Source: Lysobacter sp. K5869 (GTDB lineage: Bacteria > Pseudomonadota > Gammaproteobacteria > Xanthomonadales > Xanthomonadaceae). Taken from it: a DNA stretch of 64,000 bases. A model generated the notes under the pieces. That model saw only the letters and a program-made list of their open reading frames with translations. It ran no database searches and was not told the origin of the DNA. How positions within the stretch are numbered: the first letter of the stretch is position 1; each line of letters begins with the position of its first letter. Both the position numbers and the translations under genes were made by a program. Positions 1-8,500 of the stretch are shown one piece after another. Location: the NCBI RefSeq assembly GCF_018847975.1, contig NZ_CP072597.1, positions 248,001 through 312,000 of the forward strand, written 5' to 3'.

Positions 1-468
1 CGCATGCGCGGCGATCTGCTCGGCCTGGACGCGCTGGACATGAGCGCGTACGCCTGCGACGCGGTCGCGCTGGACACCGGCGAGTTGTGGGAGGTGCCGT
101 TCGCGCGGCTGCGCAGCGAACTGCCCGAATTCCAGGAACGCATCACCGCGCTGCTGGCGCGCGAGATCCGCCGCGACTGGAACTGGATGCTGGCGTTGGG
201 CACGCTCGGCGCCGATCAGCGCGTGGTGACGTTCCTGTTCGATCTGGCCGCGCGCCTGCACGCGCTCGGATTCAGCGGCGAACGCCTGCAACTGCGCATG
301 ACCCGCGCCGAACTCGGCAATTTCCTGTCGCTGACGTTGGAAACGGTGGCCCGCTCGCTGTCGCGCCTGCAAGCGCGCGGTTTGATCGGCGTGGCGGGCC
401 GCGAGATCGTGCTGCGCGACCGCGCCGCGCTCAGCGAGCTGCTCGCCGCGGGCGGGCGCGTGCACTGA
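1..468 (+). CDS. fnr: FNR/Anr-type transcriptional regulator, C-terminal part (gene cut by window start)
   Basis: Only the last 155 codons lie in the window; the reading frame is already open at base 1, so the N-terminus with any iron-sulfur cysteines is missing. What remains is the end of the cAMP-type sensor barrel (GDLLGLDAL, matching GDLVGFDAI of E. coli FNR), the long dimer helix and a winged helix-turn-helix (MTRAELGNFLSLTLETVAR). The recognition helix reads E-T-V-A-R where E. coli FNR has E-T-I-S-R, so the two main base-contacting residues, Glu and Arg, are kept. FNR proteins switch between aerobic and anaerobic gene expression. It converges on the kinase gene that follows, whose operon carries an FNR-like box at 3346-3359. 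Oxygen sensing cannot be confirmed without the missing part. Confidence 0.85.
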   Translation, partial: RMRGDLLGLDALDMSAYACDAVALDTGELWEVPFARLRSELPEFQERITALLAREIRRDWNWMLALGTLGADQRVVTFLFDLAARLHALGFSGERLQLRMTRAELGNFLSLTLETVARSLSRLQARGLIGVAGREIVLRDRAALSELLAAGGRVH

Positions 469-513
469 GCCGCGCCGGCATCGGATCGGACGTGGATCGC
501 GACGCGTCGACGC

Positions 514-2499
514 TCAGGCGTCGCCCGAACCGATCGCGCGCGCGATCGCCGCGGCCACCTGCTCGCGCCGATACGGCTTGCGCAACAGATCGAAGGCCTC
601 GCCCGCATTCGCGGTTTCGGTCTCGTAGCCGGAGGTCAGCACCACCGGCAAGCGCGGCCGCAAGCGCCGCGCCGCCGCGGCCAGCTCCTTGCCGTTCATG
701 CCTTCGCCGAGCATGACGTCGCTGAACATCACCGCCGCTTCGCCCTCGCCCGCCAGATAGCGCAAGGCCTCGCCGGCGCTGCCGACCGCGACCGCGCGAT
801 AGCCCGACGCGCGCAGGAACGCCAGCGCGATCGCCCGCACCGCCGCGTCGTCTTCGACCACCAGCACGGTTTCGCCGCGCCCCGGCGCGTGCGCGCCGCC
901 CGCCGGCGCCGGCGCGGCCGCGGGCGCGCGCGCGGCGGGCAGGAACAATTCGACTCGCGTGCCGTAGCCCAAGGCGCTGTCGATGCGCAGGTCGCCGCCG
1001 CTCTGCTTGGCGAAGCCGTACACCATGCTCAGGCCCAGGCCGCTGCCGCGCCCGGCTTCCTTGGTGGTGAAAAACGGTTCCATCGCCCGCGCCAAGGTTT
1101 CCGGGGCCATGCCGCGGCCGGTGTCGGCGACGACGACGCGCAGATAATCGCCTTCGGCCAGCTCGCTCCCGTCGTCGCGCGCCGCGACCTCGAAGACGCT
1201 GGCGTCGATGGCGATCTCGCCGCCGCGCGGCATCGCGTCGCGCGCGTTGAGCGCGAGATTCAGCAGCGCGGCTTCCAGTTGGCCCGGGTCGGCGTAGGCC
1301 GCGGCCAGCGGCGCGGCGCAGTGCACATGCAGGTGCACGCTGTCGCCGAGCGTGCGTTTGAGCATGCTCTCGACATCGCGCAGCAAGGCCGGCACGTCGA
1401 CCGCGCGCGGGCTCAGGCGCTGCCGCCGCGCAAACGCGAGCAGCTTGCCGGTGAGTTCGGCGCCGCGGCCGACCGAGCGCAGCGCGCTGGCGATCAGTTC
1501 GCCGGCCTCGGGCTTGTCGCCGCATTCCAGTTCCAGCAACTGCAAGCTGCCGGACATCACCGTAAGCAGGTTGTTGAAATCGTGGGCGATGCCGCCGGTG
1601 AGCTGGCCGATGGCGTCCAGCCGCTGCGAATGCGCGAGTTGTTCCTCGGTGCGGCGGCGCTGCACGAACGCGGCGGTGAGGTTGGCGACCGAACGCAGCA
1701 AGTGCAGCGCATCGTGATCGAAGTGGCGCGGCCGCGGCGCGCGCGCCAGCAGCGCGCCCATCGGCCGGCCGCGGTCGAGCAACGGCACCAGCACGCCGCT
1801 GCCGGCGGCCGCGGGCAAGGCGAAGCGCGGCGCGTCGGCACTGGCGAAATCTTCGGTCACCGCGGTTTCGCCCGCGCCGATGCCGGCCAGCAACGCCGCT
1901 TCGTCCAAGGCTGCGCCGCCGTCGTCGAGGCCGACACCGGCGCGGATTTCCACGCTCTGGCGGTCGCTGGAGACGAACAGCACCGCCACGGTCGGAATAT
2001 CCAGCGCGTCGGCGAGCAAGCGCGGCAAGGCGTCGACCACGCCCGATTCGTCCTGCGCTTCCAGCGCCAACTGGCCGATGCGCGCGGCCAGCGCGTCGTA
2101 GCGCGCGCGCACCAGCGCCTGCCGGGCGCGCTGGGTTTCGGAGATATCGCGCACCGAGGCCAGATAACGCGGCCCATGCGCGCCGCCGATCGGGCTCAGC
2201 GCGATCTCCACCGGAAACTGGCTGCCGTCGGGGCGCAAGCCGATCAGGCTCTGCCCGCTCACGCCCATCGGCCGCACGTGCGGCCGCGCCATGTAGCTTT
2301 CGCGGTAACGGCGGTGGCGGTCGCGCGCGGCCGCCGGGATCAGCGTTTCCACGTCCATGCGCAGCAATTCGCCCGGCGCGTAGCCGAACAGGCGCTCGGC
2401 CTGGGCGTTGGTCTGGACGATGCGGCCGTCGCCGTCGACCAGCAACAACGCGTCGGGCACCGCCTCGAACAAACCGGCGAAGGACGCGTCCGCGCTCAT
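514..2499 (-). CDS. Hybrid sensor histidine kinase, PAS-GAF-kinase-receiver
   Basis: 661 residues with no membrane segment, so probably a cytosolic sensor. Order: PAS domain (about 8-120), GAF domain (about 140-280), dimerisation helix with the phospho-accepting His306 in GGIAHDFNN, ATPase domain with NLALNARDAM, DTGRGM and GSGLGL boxes, and a C-terminal receiver domain whose acceptor Asp lies in MFSDVML. The receiver suggests a phosphorelay or self-control. The ATG overlaps the TGA of the response regulator gene by 4 bp (ATGA), so the two are co-translated. The ligand is unknown. PAS and GAF domains fit redox, gas or small-molecule sensing, and the FNR-like box upstream of the operon supports an oxygen-related role, but that is inference. 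Confidence 0.9.
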   Translation of the reverse strand: MSADASFAGLFEAVPDALLLVDGDGRIVQTNAQAERLFGYAPGELLRMDVETLIPAAARDRHRRYRESYMARPHVRPMGVSGQSLIGLRPDGSQFPVEIALSPIGGAHGPRYLASVRDISETQRARQALVRARYDALAARIGQLALEAQDESGVVDALPRLLADALDIPTVAVLFVSSDRQSVEIRAGVGLDDGGAALDEAALLAGIGAGETAVTEDFASADAPRFALPAAAGSGVLVPLLDRGRPMGALLARAPRPRHFDHDALHLLRSVANLTAAFVQRRRTEEQLAHSQRLDAIGQLTGGIAHDFNNLLTVMSGSLQLLELECGDKPEAGELIASALRSVGRGAELTGKLLAFARRQRLSPRAVDVPALLRDVESMLKRTLGDSVHLHVHCAAPLAAAYADPGQLEAALLNLALNARDAMPRGGEIAIDASVFEVAARDDGSELAEGDYLRVVVADTGRGMAPETLARAMEPFFTTKEAGRGSGLGLSMVYGFAKQSGGDLRIDSALGYGTRVELFLPAARAPAAAPAPAGGAHAPGRGETVLVVEDDAAVRAIALAFLRASGYRAVAVGSAGEALRYLAGEGEAAVMFSDVMLGEGMNGKELAAAARRLRPRLPVVLTSGYETETANAGEAFDLLRKPYRREQVAAAIARAIGSGDA

Positions 2500-3233
2500 G
2501 CCGGGCTCACCGCGGCGGCGAACAGATAGCCGGCGCCGCGCACTGCCTTGATCAGGCTCGGCGCGGACGGATCGGATTCGAGCTTGCGCCGCAGCCGGCC
2601 GATGGCGACGTCGATGGTGCGGTCGTACGGCCCGGCTTCGCGGCCGTGCAGCGCGGTCATCAGCTCGTCGCGGCTGAGCACTTGCTGCGGACGCTGCAGC
2701 AAGGCGCGCAGCAATTGGAATTCGCCGGTGGTCAGCGCGATCTCGGCGCCGGCCGCGTCGCTGAGGCGGCGCGAGGACAAGTCCAGACGGAAACCTTCGA
2801 ACGCGAGCGACTCCGATGCGGGCGCCGCGGCCGGCGCGGCCGCGCGCCGCAGCACCGAGCGCACGCGCGCCAGCAGTTCGCGGAAATCGAAGGGCTTGGC
2901 GATGTAATCGTCGGCGCCGAGCTCCAGGCCGACCACGCGGTCCACCGCTTCGCCGCGGCCGCTGACCACGATCACCGGGCCGCGCCATTGCGTTTGCAGA
3001 TGGCGCAGCAGCGACAGGCCGTCCTCGTCGGGCAGGCCCAGGTCCAGCAACACCAGATCGATGCCGCCCGCCGCCACCGCCGCGCGCGCTTGCGCCGCGC
3101 TCGACGCGGCCGAGGTCTTGCAGCCGTTGGCGCCGAGGTAACGCGCCAGCAGCGCGAGGATGTCGGCGTCGTCGTCGACCAGCAGCAGCCGCGGCTGCGC
3201 GGCCGGGACGGCGTCGCTGGGTTTGGAGGACAT
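2496..3233 (-). CDS. OmpR/PhoB-family response regulator
   Basis: 245 residues. N-terminal receiver domain (about 14-125) with the acidic pocket VDDDAD, acceptor Asp64 in LLDLGLPD and the conserved Lys in AKPFDF. A winged-helix output domain follows (about 145-240), with the typical YDRTIDVAIGRLRRKLE and VRGAGYLF motifs. It should be phosphorylated by the hybrid kinase that overlaps its 3' end. It is the first gene of the operon; the upstream region contains an FNR-type dyad centred about 120 bp before the start codon. The ATG at 3233 was chosen because upstream in-frame sequence looks non-coding and the receiver begins a few residues later. Targets cannot be read from the sequence. Confidence 0.92.
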   Translation of the reverse strand: MSSKPSDAVPAAQPRLLLVDDDADILALLARYLGANGCKTSAASSAAQARAAVAAGGIDLVLLDLGLPDEDGLSLLRHLQTQWRGPVIVVSGRGEAVDRVVGLELGADDYIAKPFDFRELLARVRSVLRRAAAPAAAPASESLAFEGFRLDLSSRRLSDAAGAEIALTTGEFQLLRALLQRPQQVLSRDELMTALHGREAGPYDRTIDVAIGRLRRKLESDPSAPSLIKAVRGAGYLFAAAVSPA

Positions 3234-3571
3234 CGCGCTCGCTCGCAGACCGGTGGCCGTGATGCGCGCAGCATGGGGCGATTCGCGCGCAGCGGCAATA
3301 GCGCGGCGTGGCGCTTGCGGCGATGCGGCGCGAAGCGCGGGGAAGTTGATCCGCGTCAATATCGGCGCGGCATGGATCGGTTAGGCCGTCGCGGTGCCGG
3401 CGCCAGCGCGGCGCCGATGTTTCGCGCGACGGCGACTCAGGAATCTATCGGATGCCGATCACGGAAATCGGCGCGGGCCCGAGTGTTCTTGTGTTTGCGG
3501 ATCCGGGCCGATCGCAGACGCCGTCGCGGGCGTCGCGAGCGTCTTCATGCGACGCCGAGGCGGCAGTCGGA
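3234..3571. other. Intergenic region upstream of the response regulator operon
   Basis: 338 bp between the start of the response regulator gene and the stop of the ribbon-helix-helix gene, both on the minus strand. No open frame here has codon use or protein features of a gene. The one notable element is the FNR-like dyad listed separately. Confidence 0.6.
3346..3359. promoter_or_regulatory. FNR/Anr-type box TTGAT-N4-GTCAA
   Basis: TTGATCCGCGTCAA matches the FNR consensus TTGAT-N4-ATCAA at 9 of 10 positions with exact spacing. It lies about 113-126 bp upstream of the response regulator start. An FNR-family gene ends only about 2.9 kb away. Binding is inferred, not shown. Confidence 0.5.
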
Positions 3572-3784
3572 TCAGACGAACACCAGCCGTTCCAGTTGCC
3601 GCGAGCCCGGCTGCTCCTGCGCATGCAACTCCTTGCCCTCGGCGCGCATTTGTTCCAGCAACATATAGATGCGGATCGCGCGCCGGATCACTTCGGTCTT
3701 GTTGGAGTTTCCACGCAGGGCCATGTCTTCGAGTTCGGCCATTTCGCCCGCGTCCAGGCTCAGAGTCATGCGTTGGTGCTTCAT
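3572..3784 (-). CDS. Small ribbon-helix-helix (MetJ/Arc-type) regulator
   Basis: 70 residues. Begins MKHQRMTLSLDAGEMAELED, an N-terminal beta strand with alternating residues (RMTLSL), followed by two helices with the N-S-N-K-T-E-V-I-R-R turn typical of the ribbon-helix-helix fold. The charged C-terminal tail is unknown. Such proteins bind DNA as dimers, often to palindromes and often at their own promoter. The ATG at 3784 is preceded by a GGAG-like site (CGGAGCGACCG); a longer in-frame start at 3829 would add an unconserved-looking leader. No toxin gene is adjacent, so an antitoxin role is not supported. A 19-bp dyad at 3918-3936 and an FNR-like dyad at 3810-3823 lie upstream. Confidence 0.75.
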   Translation of the reverse strand: MKHQRMTLSLDAGEMAELEDMALRGNSNKTEVIRRAIRIYMLLEQMRAEGKELHAQEQPGSRQLERLVFV

Positions 3785-3809
3785 CGGTCGCTCCGCGGAA
3801 ACGGGATGG

Positions 3810-3823
3810 GTGATGTCGATCAA
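3810..3823. promoter_or_regulatory. Second FNR-like dyad GTGAT-N4-ATCAA
   Basis: GTGATGTCGATCAA matches the FNR consensus at 9 of 10 positions and sits 26-39 bp upstream of the ribbon-helix-helix start codon. That close to the gene it would more likely block than activate transcription. Assignment rests on pattern alone. Confidence 0.35.
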
Positions 3824-3917
3824 ACGCACACGATAGCTGCTTTTCGTGCGCGTGAAGCGTAGGAATACGCGCGGAATTTTGTGTTTTTTGGGTCAGCGCA
3901 CGTGAGGCACTGATTTG

Positions 3918-3936
3918 ATACGCATTTAATGTGTAT
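3918..3936. promoter_or_regulatory. 19-bp dyad upstream of the ribbon-helix-helix gene
   Basis: ATACGCATTTAATGTGTAT is an inverted repeat with 9-bp arms, one mismatched pair and a 1-bp centre, in the only AT-rich patch of this region. Its place 134 bp before the small regulator gene and its symmetry suit a dimeric ribbon-helix-helix operator. Function is inferred. Confidence 0.4.
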
Positions 3937-4045
3937 TTATTCCACGAACCAACATTCAACGCCGAGCCGCTTCCTGGCCTTCCTTCGCCCACGGCGGTCG
4001 CGGCCGAGACGCCGGTCGTCCTTCCCGCGCAAACGCGCAGGCCGA

Positions 4046-5209
4046 TCAAGCCGGCAACTGCGCCAGCGACGCGCGCAGGTCGTCGATCAAATCTTCGCTG
4101 CGCTCCAGGCCTATGTTGAACCGCACCAGATTGCGCCCGGCCCGCGGCAAGTCGCGGTGCAGCGAGAACTGCGGCACGACCAGACTGGTGGTGCCGCCCC
4201 AGCTGTAGCCGATCTTGAACAGCCGCAGCCGGTCGATGAAGGCGACCACGGCGTCCTGGCTCAGCGCGGCATCGAATTCGACCGAGAACACGCTGGCCGA
4301 ACCGGTGAAATCGCGCTGCCAGATCTCATGCCCGGGACTGCCCGGCAGTGCCGGATGGCGCACGCGCGCCACCCGGGGCTGCGCTTGCAGCCAGCGCGCC
4401 ACGTCCAGCGTGCTGCGCTGCAGATGATCCAAGCGCACGCCCAGAGTCTGCAGGCCGCGCAGCGCCAGACTGCAATCGTCCGGCGAGGCGCCCATGCCTA
4501 GCAGTTGCTGGGCGTCGCCGAGAGATTGGTACAACGCTTCGTCGCGCACGGTCACCGAGCCGAGCAGCAAGTCGCTGTGGCCGCCGATGTACTTGGTCAG
4601 CGCTTGCACGGCGATGTCGGCGCCGTGGGCGAAGGCGTCGAAGAACACGCCGGCCGCGTAGGTGTTGTCGAGCGCGACCGGCACGCCGGCGGCGTGCGCG
4701 GCGGCGGCGATGGCCGGCACGTCCTGCACTTCCATCGTCACCGAGCCGGGGCTTTCGCACCACACCAGCTGGGTTTCCGGCCGCAGCAGCGCGGCGATGC
4801 CGGCGCCGATCATCGGGTCGTAGTACTCGGCGCGGATGTTCCAGCGGCTGAGCCAGCGGTCGGAGAACTCGCGGTGCGGGCCGTAGATGCAATCGGGGAT
4901 CAGCACGTGGCCGCCGGCTTTGAGCACGGCGATGTCGACCAAGCTGATCGCCGCCTGTCCGCCCGGGACGATGAAGCAGTGGCCGCCGCCTTCCAATTCG
5001 GCGATGCGCGCGGCCAGTTCCAGCGTGGTCGGGGTGCCGTACAGGCCGTAGGTGTAGGGGGTTTCGCGCCGGTCCCAGTGGTCGTGCACGTGCGCGGCGC
5101 TGGCGAACAGCGTGGTCGAGCCGCGGTAGACCGGGGTGGCGAGGGAACGGAATCCGGCCGGCGCGGCGGCGTCGGGATGGGCGAGCTTGGAACGCCAGTC
5201 CAAAGGCAT
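4046..5209 (-). CDS. metC: Cystathionine beta-lyase
   Basis: 387 residues, full length for the family. A pyridoxal-phosphate enzyme of Cys/Met metabolism that cleaves cystathionine to homocysteine, pyruvate and ammonia in methionine synthesis. Visible marks: the phosphate-binding VPGGQAAIS, the ESPGSVTMEVQDVPAIA segment that closely follows E. coli MetC, cofactor-binding Asp181 in LDNTYAAG, the Schiff-base Lys206 in ALTKYIGGHSD, and the C-terminal YSWGGTTSLV and RFNIGLE motifs. The E. coli-like segment favours beta-lyase over gamma-synthase. The ATG at 5209 fits the usual N-terminus; the ribosome site is weak. It is a single gene with no other methionine genes next to it. Confidence 0.9.
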   Translation of the reverse strand: MPLDWRSKLAHPDAAAPAGFRSLATPVYRGSTTLFASAAHVHDHWDRRETPYTYGLYGTPTTLELAARIAELEGGGHCFIVPGGQAAISLVDIAVLKAGGHVLIPDCIYGPHREFSDRWLSRWNIRAEYYDPMIGAGIAALLRPETQLVWCESPGSVTMEVQDVPAIAAAAHAAGVPVALDNTYAAGVFFDAFAHGADIAVQALTKYIGGHSDLLLGSVTVRDEALYQSLGDAQQLLGMGASPDDCSLALRGLQTLGVRLDHLQRSTLDVARWLQAQPRVARVRHPALPGSPGHEIWQRDFTGSASVFSVEFDAALSQDAVVAFIDRLRLFKIGYSWGGTTSLVVPQFSLHRDLPRAGRNLVRFNIGLERSEDLIDDLRASLAQLPA

Positions 5210-5402
5210 GGGAAGGTTCGCTGTCGGGGGGGCGGCGCCGCGAGCGGGCGCGCGGGACGCGCAATCGCGGGCGATGCGCGCGGTCGCCCCGAGCTTACAC
5301 AAGCGCCGGGGCGATCCGCATGGCCGTATCGGCGCGCTCGCCGGCTCGCATCGCCGGCTTGCGAACTGCGGCACGGACCGGCGCGCCCTCCCCGGCCCTT
5401 AA

Positions 5403-5446
5403 CGAACCGTGCCCGCCGGCGCTGCATGCCGGCGGGCACGGGTTCG
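5403..5446 (-). terminator. Long hairpin downstream of the giant-protein operon
   Basis: Perfect 12-bp arms (GTGCCCGCCGGC at 5409-5420, GCCGGCGGGCAC at 5428-5439) around a 7-nt loop, extended outward by CGAACC/GGTTCG with one bulge. It lies about 55 bp after the outer-membrane protein gene on the minus strand. The following T stretch is short, so termination efficiency is uncertain. Confidence 0.6.
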
Positions 5447-5501
5447 CTCGCGTTCGCCGCCGGACGCGCCGCCGCCGAAGCGGTGCGCGAGCCGGCGTCC
5501 C

Positions 5502-8500
5502 TCAGTAACTGCCGACCAGATTGAGGAACCAGCCGCGATGGTCGTAATCGAAGTTGGTCAGATCGTCGCTGTAGTCGGTGAAGTTGTAGCCCACGCCGGC
5601 GCGGAAGTTCTTGCCCAGATCGCGGTCCACGCCGAGCAGCACGCCGGTGCGGGTGCCGCCGTCGCGCACGTCCAGCCAGCGGTATTCGGCCAGACCGTGC
5701 CAGACCTCGTGCACGCGGTAGCGCGCCTGCACCGCCGCGAAGGTCGTGGTCGAATCCTCCCACTTGCCTTCCTGACGCCCGAACCGCACCTCGCCCACGC
5801 GCCGCGCGAGCTTGCCGGCGAACTCCCAACGATGGTTCGGGTTGTAGACGCCCTCGAACGCCAGCACTTGGGTGCGCTGATCGTAGGTGGCGATGTCCGG
5901 GCCGACCTGCCCCAGCGACGACACGTCGTAGAGATAGGTGTACTTGCCCAAGATCGCCCAACGCGTGGTGTCGAACGGACGCCATGCGAAGCCGGCGTTG
6001 CCCTCGACGAACTTCGCGCCGGCCTGCGCATTGAGCTGGTCCCGGGTCTGCGAGTAGTTGAGCCGCCCGGCGATGCGGAAACTGTCGTCGAACTTGTGCA
6101 GGAAGCGGTTGGTGCTGGTCCATTGTTCGCGCCGCTCGGCGCCGGTGTCGCGGCGCCATTCCAGCTTGCTCTGCCATTGGGTATCGACCGAACTGCGCCC
6201 GCCGGTCAGGCTGGCGCCGCGGCGTTCGACCGTACCCAACGCGGCCTCGCGTTCGAGCGTGGACTTGGTCAGGGCGAAACCGAGGTTCCAGCCCTCGCCC
6301 GGATAGAAGTCCATGCCGAAGGTGTGGCCCAGGCCGGATTCGTTCGGCGCCTTGAGGAACACGCTCTCGTTGTACAGGTTGACTTGATTCGACAGGCGCC
6401 AGCGCTGGCCGAGGGTCCAGCCGGTGTTGCGGCGGTCGTCGAACAGCGGGTCGTAGTCGGTGGTGTCGGTGGAATAGGTGTAGGCGCCGTAGATCGAGTG
6501 GTCCGGGGCCAGCCGGTATTCGGCGTCGAGCTTGACCGCGTCGCCGCGATCGCCGTGGACGACTTCGGCGCCGACGTTGGACAACTCGCCGAACGCGTAC
6601 TTGCCGCCGAGGGCGACCGAGTCGTTGGGCGCGTAGCGGCCGTGGTCGTCGTCGACCGTCTTCTGCACGGTCCCGTACAGCTCCAGCTTGCTGCCGAAGC
6701 GCTGCTTGTACTGCACCGCGGCCAGCACGCCGTTGGCGTCCAGGCCGTTGGCGCGGTCTTCCTGCACCCGGCGCACTTCGGCGCTGAGCGTGGCTTCGTC
6801 GGTGAAGCGCCATTCGGCCGAGGCCTGAGCCTGGGTCAACGACGCCTTGCCGCGCTCGGCCTCGCTGTAGCGGGCGAACACGCGCACGGCCGGGGTCAGT
6901 TCGCCGTACACCTCGACGCCGCGCTCCTCGACCGCCTCATTGGTGTCGTAGCGCGAGATCGAATAGCCCTTGTCGACCCTGCGCGACCACGCGCTCGCGG
7001 TCCACTCGCCCTCGGTCCAACCCAGTTCCTTGAAGTTCGCGCGCGCTTCGACCGAACGGGCGCGGCCGCGGCGGTCCTGCAGGCCGGCATTGAGTTCGCT
7101 GAAGCTCAGGCCGCCGTTGTCGGAATAGAAGATCGGCGCGCTGGTGGCCTGGGTGCGGCTGTTCTCGACCTTGAGGAAGGTGCCGCGCCCGGCCTGCAAG
7201 GTCAGGTCCGCGCCTTGCAAGGTGTAGTCCTCGCCCGAGCGGTTCTCGTCGATCCAGGTGCCGCCGACGGCGAGGTGTTCGCCGAACCAATGCTTGCCGC
7301 GGACGCCCAGCGTGGTGTCGTCCGGGTCGAACCCGGTCGGCACGTATTCGTAATCGGCCAGCAGCACTTGGTCGAAGCCGTCGAGCGGCCGGTCGCGGGT
7401 CAGGCTGGGCGCGTTCTGGCGGGTGATCTGGTCCAGGCGCCGGGTCAGCAGCACGCGGCCTTGCAGTTCGTCGATCTCGTAATCGGCGCCGCGCACCAGT
7501 TCGACCCGGCTCTGCACCCGCCCGGTGGTGCGGTCGCGCACTTCCACCGCGAGCTTGTCCGAACCCGGCAGCAGATCGCCGTGCTTGAGATAATACAGGC
7601 TGCCGTTGGTGCCGAGCAGTTCGGTATGCCCCGGCGCGGTCTGCGCTTGCGAGCCGAACACGCGCAGCTGGGTGCCCGGCTCGCCCAGCGCGGTGCTGCG
7701 CCGGCTGCGCCAGCTCAGCGCCGCGCCGTACAGCGAGCGGTTGTATTGGGCGTACTCGGTGCCGGTCAGGCCGGTGTTGAAATTGCCCCACAGCGCCTGG
7801 TTCTTGTCCCAGTCCGCGCGCAGGTACAGCCGGCCCATCGTGTCGACATCGCGGTAGGTCGTGGAATCGTCGCCGTAGACCGGGTAGTACTGATCCGGAT
7901 CGAGGCGGCGGAACACGTCCTGCGGATCGGCGTCCCAGAAGCCGTTGAACAGTCGGCCGACTTCGCGCTCCTGGGTGTCGGCCTGCGCGGTGACGAGATA
8001 CTTGCCGCGGTACTTGCCCTTCAGATAGAACGCGAGCCGCCCGTCGACGACCAGGTTGTCGTCGGCCAAACGCTTGTCGTTGGCCACGGTTTCGACCGAG
8101 CCGCGGGTGCTGCCCTTGTACGCGGTGACATCCGCCAGCGCGACCGCGAACAAATACTTGCCGGTGACGTCGACATCGAGCGCACGATGGCTCGCCCCCG
8201 CCTTGCCGCCGCCGACTTCGACATCGAAGCGGTGCTGCCCGACCGGCACCAGATATTCGGCGACGAACTTGCGCTCCAGGTCGATCGGATGCGAGCGGCC
8301 GTTGATCTTGATCGACTCGCGGTCCGGGATGTTGCGTCCCTGGATGCGGATGCGCGAGCCGTAGACGGCGATGTTCTGGCGCCGCAGAGCGTCCTGGCCG
8401 AACACCCGGTCGATCTGGCTGCGCTGCTCGGCTTCTTCGACGCTGAATTTCGTGTTCTGCGATTTCTCCACCGAATCGCGCAACAGCCGCGATCCGCGCT

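Noticed and set aside
3785..3829. Longer N-terminus for the ribbon-helix-helix protein
   Set aside because: The added 15 residues precede the conserved strand and lack a ribosome site; the ATG at 3784 has one and fits the fold.
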